Shown here: piece by piece, positions 7,643 through 15,705 of the stretch
How the letters are laid out: each line of letters begins with the position of its first letter
Position numbering within the stretch: position 1 is the first letter of the stretch
Origin: a virus
DNA length: 24,542 bases
IMG/VR virus record: IMGVR_UViG_3300009194_000046
Span: 1 to 24,542 of that record
Direction: 5' to 3' (one strand)
The notes under the pieces: model-generated
Databases searched by the model: none
The model's input: only the letters and a program-made list of their open reading frames with translations
What the model was told of the DNA's origin: nothing
Translations under genes and position numbers: made by a program

Positions 7643-7689
7643 CCTCCCGCATCATGCCCCCATGGGAAACAACCGTGAGGGGCATGACC
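7643..7689 (+). promoter_or_regulatory. Leader with inverted repeat before the head operon (copy A)
   Basis: TCATGCCCC at 7652-7660 is perfectly complementary to GGGGCATGA at 7679-7687, with an 18-nt loop. The second arm includes the GGGG that serves as ribosome-binding sequence for ATG 7690. Upstream, 7643-7664 matches 17 of 22 positions with 24170-24191 before another gene head. The element could be an RNA hairpin that limits translation, or part of a late promoter region. Confidence 0.5.
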
Positions 7690-8517
7690 ATGCAGCAACC
7701 TCCGCTGATCAAGTACAACCTGAAGGAGCGCGGCCGCCAGCATCGCGGCGTCGAGCGCCACTTCGACATTCCGGCCATCGTGGCCAGCATCAACAGCCCG
7801 GCCACGCAGGAGCGCGTGAAGACCCGGGGCATGCTGGGCTACTTCGGTCACTGGCCCCGGGTGCGCTTCGGCATGGAGCCGCTCGAAGGTGGGATCGCCG
7901 ACGGCACGCCGCAAGCCGTCGAGCCGGCGGTGGTGACCACGCACCTGAAGGCCTATGACGACGGCACCGTCGAGCACCAGACCGAATTCCTGGATACCGC
8001 CACCGGGCAGATGGCGTCGCGCATGTACGCCAACCGGGTGGGCGGCTTCTCGACCGCCATCGATCCGCGCAAGCCCGAGCTCTACGGCTTCGACTGGGTC
8101 AATGACCCCAACTACTCGACCAACCGCGGCTACGACCTGGTGCTGGACAGCGTGACCAGCGGCGAGATGACCTTCGACGACGTGGTCTCCGCCGAGCACG
8201 CCGAGCAGATGGCGGCGATGAACCGGCTGTTCGAGATGATGGAGGCCAATCTGCGCCTGGCCATGGACTCCGCGGCCCGCTTCGAGCAGGAGAACGGCGA
8301 CCTGCTGGACCTGCTGAGCAAGCAGGACGAGGCCAGCAAGCAGGCCGGGGCGCTAGTCACCGACAGCGCCGCAGCAGCTGATGCAGTCCGGCAGGTCGAC
8401 CGCGACCGCCGCTACTTCCTGGACAGCGCGCTGCCCAGCTTCCAGAACCCGGAAGCCAAGGAGGAGAACGACCGCGACTATCTGCGCTTGAAGCGCCGGA
8501 TGTTCCATCATGTTTGA
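7690..8517 (+). CDS. Putative prohead protease with scaffold-like C-terminal part
   Basis: A 275-residue protein read from ATG 7690. The in-frame ATG at 7684 lies too close to the GGGG ribosome site. Residues 80-125 carry the prohead protease pattern: VTTHLKAYDDGTVEHQTEFLDT with His96, then RVGGFSTAI with Ser121. These match the His-Ser catalytic set of phage assembly proteases in the herpes-protease-like clan. After about residue 165 the protein is helical and charged (EQMAAMNRLFEMMEANLRL, then RFEQENGDLLDLLSKQDEA), as expected of a scaffold segment fused to the protease. It should shape the prohead and then cleave internal proteins. It heads the structural operon. Assignment is by motif only; other head proteins with similar layout are possible. 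Confidence 0.6.
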   Translation: MQQPPLIKYNLKERGRQHRGVERHFDIPAIVASINSPATQERVKTRGMLGYFGHWPRVRFGMEPLEGGIADGTPQAVEPAVVTTHLKAYDDGTVEHQTEFLDTATGQMASRMYANRVGGFSTAIDPRKPELYGFDWVNDPNYSTNRGYDLVLDSVTSGEMTFDDVVSAEHAEQMAAMNRLFEMMEANLRLAMDSAARFEQENGDLLDLLSKQDEASKQAGALVTDSAAAADAVRQVDRDRRYFLDSALPSFQNPEAKEENDRDYLRLKRRMFHHV

Positions 8518-9235
8518 TCCCGTCAAGGAGGGGCTAGGCGAATTCCTGCAGGACTTCTATGACCAGGTGGTGCCGACCACCAAGTCCCTGCAGGAGTTCG
8601 TCGAGCGCGGCTTTCCGTACTGCGCGGCCTGGGCGCCGGCGCGCATGGTCGACAAGGCCGAGGAGATGCTGGCCTCCTACCAGCGCAACGACACCCACCA
8701 GGGGCCGACGCGACCGCCGAGTCTGCCGGTGATCCTGGTCGCCGTGTCCAAGGACTGGACGCCGACCGAGCGCAGCTTCACCACGCAGATCGCCGACCCG
8801 GTGGACATCACCTTCCCCGAGGACCCCAAGCAGCGCTACTTCCGCGTGCGCACCGTGGCCGGCGAGGTGCGGGCCCAGCTGGCATTCTTCGCCAGTGACG
8901 AGCCCACGGCCAAGAGCCTGGCCGCCCAGTTCCTGCTCTACCTGGACTCGGCCAGCCGCCGCCGCTTCCTGGCGCGCTACCCGTTCGCCGGCCTCGAGCA
9001 CGAGTACCCGGCACAGGTGGAGGCGCCGGACAATCCGGCGATGAACGTCGAGACCGGTAACAAGAACCTCACCGTGCTGGCCGTCGACCTGGTGCTCAAG
9101 GTCACGGTGCCGTTGTTCATGGCGCCCAAGGCCGGCGAGCCCAACGACGGCAAGGGCGTGCCCGGTACCGACGACCCGGCTGGCTATCCGCTGGTGTCCG
9201 AGGTCGATCCCGAGGAGAAGGAGGTCAGCTCGTGA
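8510..9235 (+). CDS. Structural protein of head-neck region, unknown role
   Basis: A 241-residue protein from ATG 8510, overlapping the protease gene by 8 bp. It begins with an amphipathic helix (GLGEFLQDFYDQVV). A β-rich core follows: PVILVAVSKDWTP, VDITFPEDP, YFRVRTVAGEVRAQLAFFASDE, and LTVLAVDLVLKVTVPLFM near the end. The C-terminal 35 residues are acidic and flexible. Alternating β-strands and one long helix (TAKSLAAQFLLYLDSASRRR) resemble tail-terminator or connector proteins, but I cannot assign it firmly. Coupling to the protease gene upstream and to the next gene (strong AAGGAGGT before GTG 9232) places it in the virion-building operon. Confidence 0.6.
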   Translation: MFDPVKEGLGEFLQDFYDQVVPTTKSLQEFVERGFPYCAAWAPARMVDKAEEMLASYQRNDTHQGPTRPPSLPVILVAVSKDWTPTERSFTTQIADPVDITFPEDPKQRYFRVRTVAGEVRAQLAFFASDEPTAKSLAAQFLLYLDSASRRRFLARYPFAGLEHEYPAQVEAPDNPAMNVETGNKNLTVLAVDLVLKVTVPLFMAPKAGEPNDGKGVPGTDDPAGYPLVSEVDPEEKEVSS

Positions 9236-9717
9236 TCAAGCTGCAAGCCAATATCAGCGGCTTCGCCGGCCGCCCGGCGACGGTGCTGGGCGCCTTCGAT
9301 GAAGCCACTGGCATCCTGGTGATAGCCGCCGTGGCCGATGCCATGCCGCGGCGAGACGACTGCGTCCTGGTCGAGACCGATCCCCGCGCCGACCGGGACT
9401 CGCTGTTCGAGTACGGCGATCTCAAGGAGGCCATCACGGCCTACTACGACCTGAAGGGCAGCGTGGCCGACGACGGCCGCAGTGCCTGTCTGCGCTTCAT
9501 GGAGAAGGCCATGCGGGCGGACCCGGCGGGCGGCATCGAGATGGACGGTGTCGATGTCACGGGACCGATCTACCGCATCTCGCCTGATGCCGGCAACGCT
9601 CAGGTTGGCGCACTGGCGCTGTGCCGCTACGCCAAGCGCTACGGCGCGGTGGCCGACACCCTGAGCATGGCCGACGACCTTGCCCGCCTGATGGGCGGCC
9701 AGGCGGTGACCATATGA
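9232..9717 (+). CDS. Hypothetical phage structural-operon protein
   Basis: A 161-residue protein starting at GTG 9232, overlapping the previous TGA, with a strong AAGGAGGT ribosome site just upstream. The N-terminal 60 residues are β-rich (IKLQANISGFAGRPATVLGA, then TGILVIAAVADAM). The rest is helical, with AACL-type helices and GALALCRYAKRYGAVADT. A composition low in Lys and rich in Asp fits the other virion proteins. No domain is recognised. Its location between two head/neck candidates suggests a connector, stopper or assembly factor. It could equally be a non-virion assembly chaperone. Confidence 0.55.
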   Translation: MIKLQANISGFAGRPATVLGAFDEATGILVIAAVADAMPRRDDCVLVETDPRADRDSLFEYGDLKEAITAYYDLKGSVADDGRSACLRFMEKAMRADPAGGIEMDGVDVTGPIYRISPDAGNAQVGALALCRYAKRYGAVADTLSMADDLARLMGGQAVTI

Positions 9718-10055
9718 GCGTCGACCACCACAGCCAGGCCGCCCGGGTCTTCTACCGCCTGGTGCGGGACTTCGCTCAATCTGCCGAATCCTGGAGAGAC
9801 GGCCTGATTGAGCACGACGTCACGCCCGACGAGCGGTGGGACATTACGCTGGTGGCGCGCCGCGTGTACGACGATGCCGGCGAATTCCTGGCCGTCATGG
9901 CTGCCGCCGGCATGGACACCGTCGACCAGCCGTTGCCCCAGAAGCGCCTCGTGCTGCCCACGCCGGATCGGCTTCGTGCCTTCAAGCGCCGAGCCGGTTT
10001 CGAGTCACGCGCCGACTATCGCGAGAAGGGGCGCCCGACATGGAGGACTGACTGA
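9714..10055 (+). CDS. Hypothetical phage protein
   Basis: A 113-residue, mostly helical protein from ATG 9714, which overlaps the preceding TGA. Longer readings upstream fall inside the previous gene. The sequence runs AARVFYRLVRDFAQSAESW, then DITLVARRVYDDAGEFLAVM, and ends in a basic segment (FKRRAGFESRADYREKGRP). The size and helical build resemble small head-completion or adaptor proteins, which is only a suggestion. The stop overlaps the next start as TGATG, so its synthesis is coupled to the SWIM-like protein. Confidence 0.5.
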   Translation: MSVDHHSQAARVFYRLVRDFAQSAESWRDGLIEHDVTPDERWDITLVARRVYDDAGEFLAVMAAAGMDTVDQPLPQKRLVLPTPDRLRAFKRRAGFESRADYREKGRPTWRTD

Positions 10056-11110
10056 TGGCAGGCGATCCGCGAGCCATATCCCGCCTGAGCGGGAGCGCGG
10101 CCGAGGCGCGTAGCCGGGCCCGTGAAGACAGCATGGAGCGCCAGGCGGCGCCCAACATCCTCAACCCCAACGAGGTCAGCGGCGACTACGACGCCAGCCG
10201 CATGCTGATGACCACCCTGGGCGGCGAGGTGCGGCCGATCACCGCCGACGACCTGGCCCAGTTCCGCCACAACGCCCGGGTGGCCGGCCGTCGCTTCAAG
10301 GGCGGCATCACGGCGCGTCAGGTCATCGACATGTCGTTGAAGAAAGATCGAGATCGGGCGCGGCAGCAAATCAATATGGCGGTGCCGTCGGCAGCCCGCG
10401 GCGTGCGCGGCAGCAATCGCCAGGTGGAATCCCTCGAGGTTCGCTTCATCACCAACGCCGGGCCGGACAGCGACGTCCACCGGCACCACGTCACCGTGGA
10501 GTTCACCGGCTACCAGACGGCCATCGCCTCCGGCGCCGAGAGCGTGAAGCGAGCCGCGGCCCGAGTCCGCAAGGAGGGGGTGCGCTTCGACTGCGACTGT
10601 GGCCGCCATCGCTACTGGTTTCGCTACATCGCCACCATTGGGCGCTACAACGCTGGACGCCCCGAGACCGGCTTCCCCAAGATCCGGAACCCGAAGCTCA
10701 ACGGCGTGGCCTGCAAGCACGTGCTGCGCGTCATGTCGGAGATCGAAGGCGGCAGCGCCGTTCAGTCGTTTTTGGCTAGGGCCATCGAGAAGGGGCGGCA
10801 GTCCGAGGACGGCAGCGGCCACATTCGCCAGCGGCAGAAGGAGGCCGAGAAGCTGGCCGAGAAACAGGCGAAGCGGCCCAAGGGTGGGGCGACTGGTACT
10901 GGCGATCGGGACTTCGACCGTTCCCGGCGCGCGCTGCGCAAGCAGAGCCGGGCCACGACCACCAAGCCCAAACGAACGGCCAATGGCAGCAGACGCATGC
11001 AGGCCCTGGGCGGTAACGACAAGGCGCGTGACGCCCTGGTAGCGGCTGCCCGCGACTTGGGCCTGACGCCCGAACAGGCGGTCGCCATTCTTCAAGGAGG
11101 GAAAGGATAA
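10055..11110 (+). CDS. SWIM-zinc-finger-like phage protein of unknown function
   Basis: A 351-residue protein from ATG 10055. A central domain (about 125-228) reads VESLEVRFITNAG, HRHHVTVEFTGY, then FDCDCGRHRYWFRY and, 35 residues later, NGVACKHVLRVM. Cys180, Cys182, Cys220 and His222 (with His185 nearby) match the CxC...CxH layout of SWIM zinc fingers, which bind DNA or protein. Flanks differ sharply: the N-terminus is polar. The C-terminal 120 residues are very basic and Lys/Arg/Ala-rich (RQRQKEAEKLAEKQAKRPK), ending in a short UBA-like helix pair (NDKARDALVAAARDLGLTPEQAVAIL). A nucleic-acid contact, perhaps in DNA packaging or the virion, is inferred. The zinc motif is visible; its function is not. 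Confidence 0.6.
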   Translation: MAGDPRAISRLSGSAAEARSRAREDSMERQAAPNILNPNEVSGDYDASRMLMTTLGGEVRPITADDLAQFRHNARVAGRRFKGGITARQVIDMSLKKDRDRARQQINMAVPSAARGVRGSNRQVESLEVRFITNAGPDSDVHRHHVTVEFTGYQTAIASGAESVKRAAARVRKEGVRFDCDCGRHRYWFRYIATIGRYNAGRPETGFPKIRNPKLNGVACKHVLRVMSEIEGGSAVQSFLARAIEKGRQSEDGSGHIRQRQKEAEKLAEKQAKRPKGGATGTGDRDFDRSRRALRKQSRATTTKPKRTANGSRRMQALGGNDKARDALVAAARDLGLTPEQAVAILQGGKG

Positions 11111-11637
11111 TGCTCAGCAACGTGCCGTCCGGCATCAATGCCATGGCCCGCAACGTGATCATCAACCACCCCAACGCCTACAACTGCGAGGTCTACCGGC
11201 GCCGCGTGGGCCGTACCAGCGCCGACGAGGCCGGCGGCTCTCCGACCATGGGCGGGATGATGGTGCTCAGCTCAGAAGACGAAGACGACATCCGCTGGGA
11301 GCTGGTGGGCCTGGGCTTCGCGCTGCCGGGCGAGCAGTTCCAGGCGTCGTCGATGATGGACCGGCGGGACGCCAACAACGGCTACGCCGACGAGCTGCGC
11401 TTTTTGATCGAGCCCGAGGAGATGATCGGCGACCCTGGCGGCTTCGAGGTGCTGAAGCGCGATGTCATCTACGTGCTGCTGGGCGAGGGCGAGAACGCCC
11501 CCAAGGTGGCTTACGAGATCGTCGATGTCGAGGCGGCGGTCAACGTGCCGCCCTTCGTGACGCGCTATGTCGTCAATCGCCGCGACGACCTCGACATTGC
11601 CGATCCGGCGGAAGCTGAAGACGACACCATCGCCTGA
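11110..11637 (+). CDS. Hypothetical structural-operon protein, possible head-tail connector
   Basis: A 175-residue protein whose ATG overlaps the preceding TAA and is served by a good AAGGAGG. It begins with MLSNVPSGINAMARNVIINH, goes on with NCEVYRRRVGR, and has an acidic middle (LSSEDEDDIRW). The C-terminal half holds β-like strands (YADELRFLIEPE, DVIYVLLGEG, KVAYEIVDVEAAVNVPPF) and an acidic end. This type of small β protein just before the capsid gene is often a connector, decoration or stopper protein. I cannot decide which. It is the last gene of the head operon before a terminator-like hairpin. Confidence 0.55.
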   Translation: MLSNVPSGINAMARNVIINHPNAYNCEVYRRRVGRTSADEAGGSPTMGGMMVLSSEDEDDIRWELVGLGFALPGEQFQASSMMDRRDANNGYADELRFLIEPEEMIGDPGGFEVLKRDVIYVLLGEGENAPKVAYEIVDVEAAVNVPPFVTRYVVNRRDDLDIADPAEAEDDTIA

Positions 11638-11663
11638 CATCGAGACGCTTGCGTCGATCCCTT

Positions 11664-11686
11664 GCCGGCCGTGAGCTGGCTTTTTT
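11664..11686 (+). terminator. Intrinsic terminator before the capsid gene
   Basis: GCCGGC at 11664-11669 pairs with GCTGGC at 11675-11680 (one G-U pair) around a 5-nt loop, and is followed by six T at 11681-11686. A preceding GACGC-TT-GCGTC inverted repeat adds further structure. It lies 27 bp after the stop of the upstream gene. The remaining 115 bp up to the capsid start hold no clear promoter motif. Partial termination here could set the ratio of capsid to upstream proteins. Confidence 0.6.
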
Positions 11687-11801
11687 GCGCCCATACCCGG
11701 AAAAACGCCCGAAACCGGCGCGCGGCACGCCCTCAGACTCGACTCATCCGGCCACCCCGGTCGGCCTTGCAACTACCCGTTGTCGAGCAAAGGAGAGAGG
11801 C

Positions 11802-13478
11802 ATGCCTCACCAGTACCAAAGCCGCGAGACCGCCGAGGTCGCCGAGTTCATCGATGGCCTGAAGCAGGAGTCGGTCAAGGGCGGCGTCTTCGATTCGGCG
11901 GCTGCCGACGATTTCCTGTCCAATGCCATCAACCAGGCCGCCGGCGTGAAAGTGCCGGAATCGCTCCAGGTCGCCCTGGACGAGGCCGACGAGAAGACCG
12001 CCAGCATGATGACGCGGGCCATTCTCGACGGCGTGTCTGCCTATGAGCAGGCACACGGCGCGTCGTGCCCGGCGGACATCATGCAGCAGGCCATGCACCT
12101 GGCCTACGCCACCACCAATGATGCTCGCCGGCAGATGGGCATGCAGCTGGACTCCGCGACCAGCGGTGCCCACGACGTGCACTCCCTTCAGCCCAACCGG
12201 GCCGTGGTCGCCATCCTGGCCACGCTGACCGAAGCCATCCCGTTCGCTCACTACCTGCCGGCGGACATCAAGTCCAACGAGGCCAAGCTGGCCATCATGA
12301 CCCACCAGGCCGGGAAGGATTACGGCAGCTATGGGGCGGGCGACCTCATGGACGGCGGCAACAGCGGCGACGCCTACATCACGTCCGGCCGCGAGCACAT
12401 GTGCACCATCGAGATGGATGCCGGCAGCCCGACCGGCAACATCACCGGCAAGATCACCGCCGTGCAAGCCACGCCGGAGACCTGCGACCCGGCGGCGGCT
12501 ACCGTCAAGCTGATGCGCGGCCGCTCTCTGGTCTACCTCGACGGCATGATCGTCGGCAAGGAGGTCAGCGCCTCCGGTACCGGTACCTCCGCGATCAGCG
12601 GCCAGGTCGTCGTCGACGGCACGACCCACCAGATCGGCGGCACCATCAACCCCGACAACGGCGACATCGCGCTGACCGCCAACCCGGCGCTGCCCGAGTC
12701 CGCCAACGTGCTGGTCGAGGCCTTCATCGACTACGAGCGGGCCCCGGAGCTGACCCCGGAGATCATCACCGCGGTCGAGACCTTCCCGCTGTTCGCCAAG
12801 CCGTGGCGCGTGACCACCACCCAGACCATCGACAGCCGTACTCAGATGGCCAACGAGCTGGGCCTGGACCCGTACAGCGAGGGCGTGCTCGGCATCCAGT
12901 CGCAGTTCGCCAACGAGCGCCACTACGAGGTGCTGCGCAAGGCCCGCCGCCTGGCGTCCCGCAACCAGGAGAGCTTCGACTTCGCCTGGGCCACACAGGG
13001 CGACTACAAGTCACGCTCCGACGTGTGGCGCGACTTCAACGCCGTCGTGGGCACCGTCAGCCAGCGCATGGCGCTGACCACCATGAACCACGGCGTCACC
13101 CACCTGTACGTGGGCGAGCAGGTCGGCGCGCAGATGCAAGGCCTGCCGTCCGACATCTGGGAGCCGTCCGGCGTGGTCGAGCGCCCCGGCATCTTCCGTC
13201 TGGGCCGCCTGTTCGGTCGCTATGACGTCTACTACAGCCCGAAGGTGGTCCTCGAGACCGAGAACAGCGCCGAGGTGCTGTGCGTGGGCCGCGCCACCGA
13301 CGTGACCCGCAACCCGTTCGTGCTGGGCGACGCCGTACCGCCGACCGTGGTTCCGCTGGCCACCAACGCTGACCTGAAGTCCGGCGCCGGTTTCTACGCG
13401 CGCAACTTCACCAGCGTGAACCCGCACCAGCCCAGCTCCACCGGCTGCGCGCTGATCAACGTCACCAACCTGTTCTAA
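11802..13478 (+). CDS. Major capsid protein
   Basis: A 558-residue protein from ATG 11802, preceded by AAAGGAGAGAGG, the strongest ribosome site in the window. Residues 1-125 are helical, acidic and polar (VAEFIDGLKQESVKGG, LQVALDEADEKTASMMTR), like the removable delta domain of large capsid proteins. The body is β-rich with an inserted domain (about 205-310: GSPTGNITGKITAV and later GTTHQIGGTINPD). The HK97-like C-terminal part includes RPGIFRLGRLFGRYDVYYSPK and SGAGFYARNFTSVNP, then SSTGCALINVTNLF. Such ends are typical of major capsid proteins of myovirus type. Very high expression signals and position right before tail genes agree. The N-terminal domain may be cut by the prohead protease encoded at 7690. 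Confidence 0.78.
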   Translation: MPHQYQSRETAEVAEFIDGLKQESVKGGVFDSAAADDFLSNAINQAAGVKVPESLQVALDEADEKTASMMTRAILDGVSAYEQAHGASCPADIMQQAMHLAYATTNDARRQMGMQLDSATSGAHDVHSLQPNRAVVAILATLTEAIPFAHYLPADIKSNEAKLAIMTHQAGKDYGSYGAGDLMDGGNSGDAYITSGREHMCTIEMDAGSPTGNITGKITAVQATPETCDPAAATVKLMRGRSLVYLDGMIVGKEVSASGTGTSAISGQVVVDGTTHQIGGTINPDNGDIALTANPALPESANVLVEAFIDYERAPELTPEIITAVETFPLFAKPWRVTTTQTIDSRTQMANELGLDPYSEGVLGIQSQFANERHYEVLRKARRLASRNQESFDFAWATQGDYKSRSDVWRDFNAVVGTVSQRMALTTMNHGVTHLYVGEQVGAQMQGLPSDIWEPSGVVERPGIFRLGRLFGRYDVYYSPKVVLETENSAEVLCVGRATDVTRNPFVLGDAVPPTVVPLATNADLKSGAGFYARNFTSVNPHQPSSTGCALINVTNLF

Positions 13479-13489
13479 GGGAGTAGCAC

Positions 13490-14029
13490 ATGACTCGACT
13501 GGTGATTGGGCGCCCCGCGATCGGCAAGGCGGGCGCCAATGAGGCCGCCAAGCAGGCATTCAGCGGCGCCGAGTTTCCGCTGACCCTGACGGCCACCAAC
13601 AAGATGACCGTCGTCCTCAGCCTGCCCGAGGCCGGCGTCAAGCTGCGCCCGCTGGCCAGTGGCGTCGCCACTTTCCGCAACTTCGACCGCCTTCAGCGCG
13701 CGGTGTCGAGCATGGAGCAGATCGCCCGGCTCAACAACGCCAAGGCGCTCGTGGAGCTCCAGGCTGGCGAGGATGACGAGGTTGACGAGGCCGGCGAAGG
13801 GGCATCCGAGGCGGGCGACGGGCAGACGGCAGCGCCGGGGGCGGAGGGGGCCAGCACCAATGAGCCGAAGGTGGCCGTGGTGCAGGACGACGACGAGGCG
13901 TTCGTGGTCGAGCTCCAGGGCGTTCACTTCGAGCCCAGCCGTAACCAGGTGCGCGAAGACGGCACGCTGACTGCTGGCGGCCTCAAGGCCTTCGAGCAGG
14001 CCAAGGCGGCCGCCGAGGGCGAGAAATAA
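13490..14029 (+). CDS. Small acidic structural protein, possibly head or tail accessory
   Basis: A 179-residue protein from ATG 13490, 11 bp after the capsid stop, with GGGAG as ribosome site. The N-terminal 85 residues form a β-containing domain (FPLTLTATNKMTVVLSLPEAG, VATFRNFDRLQRAVSSME). A low-complexity acidic and Ala/Gly linker follows (about 92-125). The last 50 residues form a small globular part (FVVELQGVHFEPSRNQVR, then GGLKAFEQAKAAAEG). Two small domains on a flexible linker suggest a decoration or tail-completion protein. It is co-expressed with the capsid and sheath. No family recognised. Confidence 0.55.
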   Translation: MTRLVIGRPAIGKAGANEAAKQAFSGAEFPLTLTATNKMTVVLSLPEAGVKLRPLASGVATFRNFDRLQRAVSSMEQIARLNNAKALVELQAGEDDEVDEAGEGASEAGDGQTAAPGAEGASTNEPKVAVVQDDDEAFVVELQGVHFEPSRNQVREDGTLTAGGLKAFEQAKAAAEGEK

Positions 14030-14043
14030 GGGGGTAGCAACCG

Positions 14044-15696
14044 ATGAGCGTGTCATTCGTTCGACAGCTCGGGGCCGAATCGGGGGTTCAGCTGAACCCC
14101 CTGGTCGACAACTCCGAGATCCCGACCACGGGAAATGAAGACCAGATCTTCGCCATCGCCATGCGCGCCACCCGTGGGCGTATCGATCGTGCCTTCAAGG
14201 TCAATCGCGGCACCGTTCGCCAGCGACTGGGGCACGGTGAGGCGATGCGCGACAACGAGCTCAACGAGGCCTATGTCCACGTCCGCGAGGCGCTGGACAA
14301 TGGCGCCTATGAGGCCGTGGTGAGTCGCCTGCACTCCGAGACCGCCAAGCTGAGCTGGATCGTGGTCAAGGAGGAGGTCACCGGCGAACCCGCTGAGCCT
14401 ACCGGCGCCTTCACCTTCGAGGTGTCCGAAACCGAGCCCTCGACCGACTTCCTGTTCGCGGTCAAGCACCTGGAGTGCTTCAACGACGGCGTCATGGTCG
14501 AGTTCCGTGCCGACGAGAAGCGTGAGGGCGGGGTCAACGTCGCCAACGACGTGATCAGCCTGCGTCTGCTGGAGCCCAACGGCGAGAAGCTGATCGAGGT
14601 CACGGGGTCGCTCGACCGCAACGCCGTGGATGACAACGGCAACTCCTATTACCTGCCGACCGTCATCGAGGCTCGCACCGACCGCATGGAGGTCATCACC
14701 GGCGCGGCGACCACTGTCGCCACCGATTCCGATGCCTATGGCTATGACGCCATGTATCGCGAGAAGTGGGCGACCTCCGCGGTGATGAGCTACTTCGACG
14801 AGGGTGGCACCGCCTACACCGTCGACGACTACGTGCGCGCCCGTGAACAGCTGTACGGCACCCAGCAGGGCTATGCCTACATCGCCTCCGGGGGCAGCGA
14901 GGCCCCGGGGCTGATCGCCGAGCTGGCCAGCCTGTCCTTCGACACCAATCGCCAGCTGCGCGTCGACGTGCCCGGCAACCTGGACGTCGAGGGCGCCATC
15001 GCCTTCGTCGAGCAGCTCAATATGGGCAGCATGGCCGAGGCCCACCTGCTGCACGTCTTCTGGGCGCCGCTGAAGGCCATGGACCCGACCGGCATCAACG
15101 GCAAGCGGCACTTCGGTACCGCCACCCTCAACGTCGCGATGGCGTGCGGCCGCAACGCGCGCGTCAACGCCAAGGGGTTTGCGCCCAAGAACTACCCCAT
15201 CGCGGGGCGCGAATGGCCGGTGAGCCGCCAGGGGATCGTCCAGACCTACACGCCGAACAACCAGGAGCTCAACGCCCTGGCGCGGGCGAAGATCAACCCG
15301 GTGATCTACGAGAACTACTCCGGGGGTGGCCGCTACGTGTTCCGCGACTCGCTGACCAGCGCTCTGGTGGACTCCAGCCTGAAGAAGCTGATCGCCGTCG
15401 CCGACATGTCGACGTCCATCGACGACGCCGTCACTCGTTTCGGCAAGGACATCCTTCAGCTGCCGATGACGGTGGCTATCAAGAAGATGCGCGACTTCCT
15501 GACCACGCACTTCGAGGCGGCTCAGGCGTCCGGCTGGCTGGTGCCGTCCGACGATCCGTCCATGAACGGTGCGGCCTGGCGCTTCGAGGTGCAGCCCAAC
15601 GAGCAGCGGCCGTATGAGCTCATGGATGTGCGCTACTGGCTGCGCTACGACGGCACCACCCGCCAGATCCACGTAACCCAGACGCTGAGCCGCTAA
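14044..15696 (+). CDS. Tail sheath protein
   Basis: A 550-residue protein from ATG 14044. The start reads SVSFVRQLGAESGVQL, then IFAIAMRATRGRIDRAFKVN and NELNEAYVHVREALDNGAYE, the layout seen at the N-terminus of contractile sheaths. The middle (about 105-260) is a variable β-rich insert. The C-terminal domain includes INPVIYENYSGGGRYVFRD, LKKLIAVADMSTSIDDAVTR, and MKKMRDFL-like helices (IKKMRDFLTTHFEAAQASGW). It closes with strands (MDVRYWLRYDGTTRQIHVTQ). These features and the length of 550 fit a sheath, which polymerises around the tube and contracts on infection. The match is by pattern, so a different large tail protein is not excluded. Confidence 0.7.
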   Translation: MSVSFVRQLGAESGVQLNPLVDNSEIPTTGNEDQIFAIAMRATRGRIDRAFKVNRGTVRQRLGHGEAMRDNELNEAYVHVREALDNGAYEAVVSRLHSETAKLSWIVVKEEVTGEPAEPTGAFTFEVSETEPSTDFLFAVKHLECFNDGVMVEFRADEKREGGVNVANDVISLRLLEPNGEKLIEVTGSLDRNAVDDNGNSYYLPTVIEARTDRMEVITGAATTVATDSDAYGYDAMYREKWATSAVMSYFDEGGTAYTVDDYVRAREQLYGTQQGYAYIASGGSEAPGLIAELASLSFDTNRQLRVDVPGNLDVEGAIAFVEQLNMGSMAEAHLLHVFWAPLKAMDPTGINGKRHFGTATLNVAMACGRNARVNAKGFAPKNYPIAGREWPVSRQGIVQTYTPNNQELNALARAKINPVIYENYSGGGRYVFRDSLTSALVDSSLKKLIAVADMSTSIDDAVTRFGKDILQLPMTVAIKKMRDFLTTHFEAAQASGWLVPSDDPSMNGAAWRFEVQPNEQRPYELMDVRYWLRYDGTTRQIHVTQTLSR

Positions 15697-15705
15697 GGAG
15701 AGATC

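Noticed and set aside
11733-12923. Antisense 396-codon frame over the capsid gene
   Set aside because: Shadow of the capsid gene; His/Val/Gly/Asp-heavy composition typical of the opposite strand of GC-rich coding DNA.
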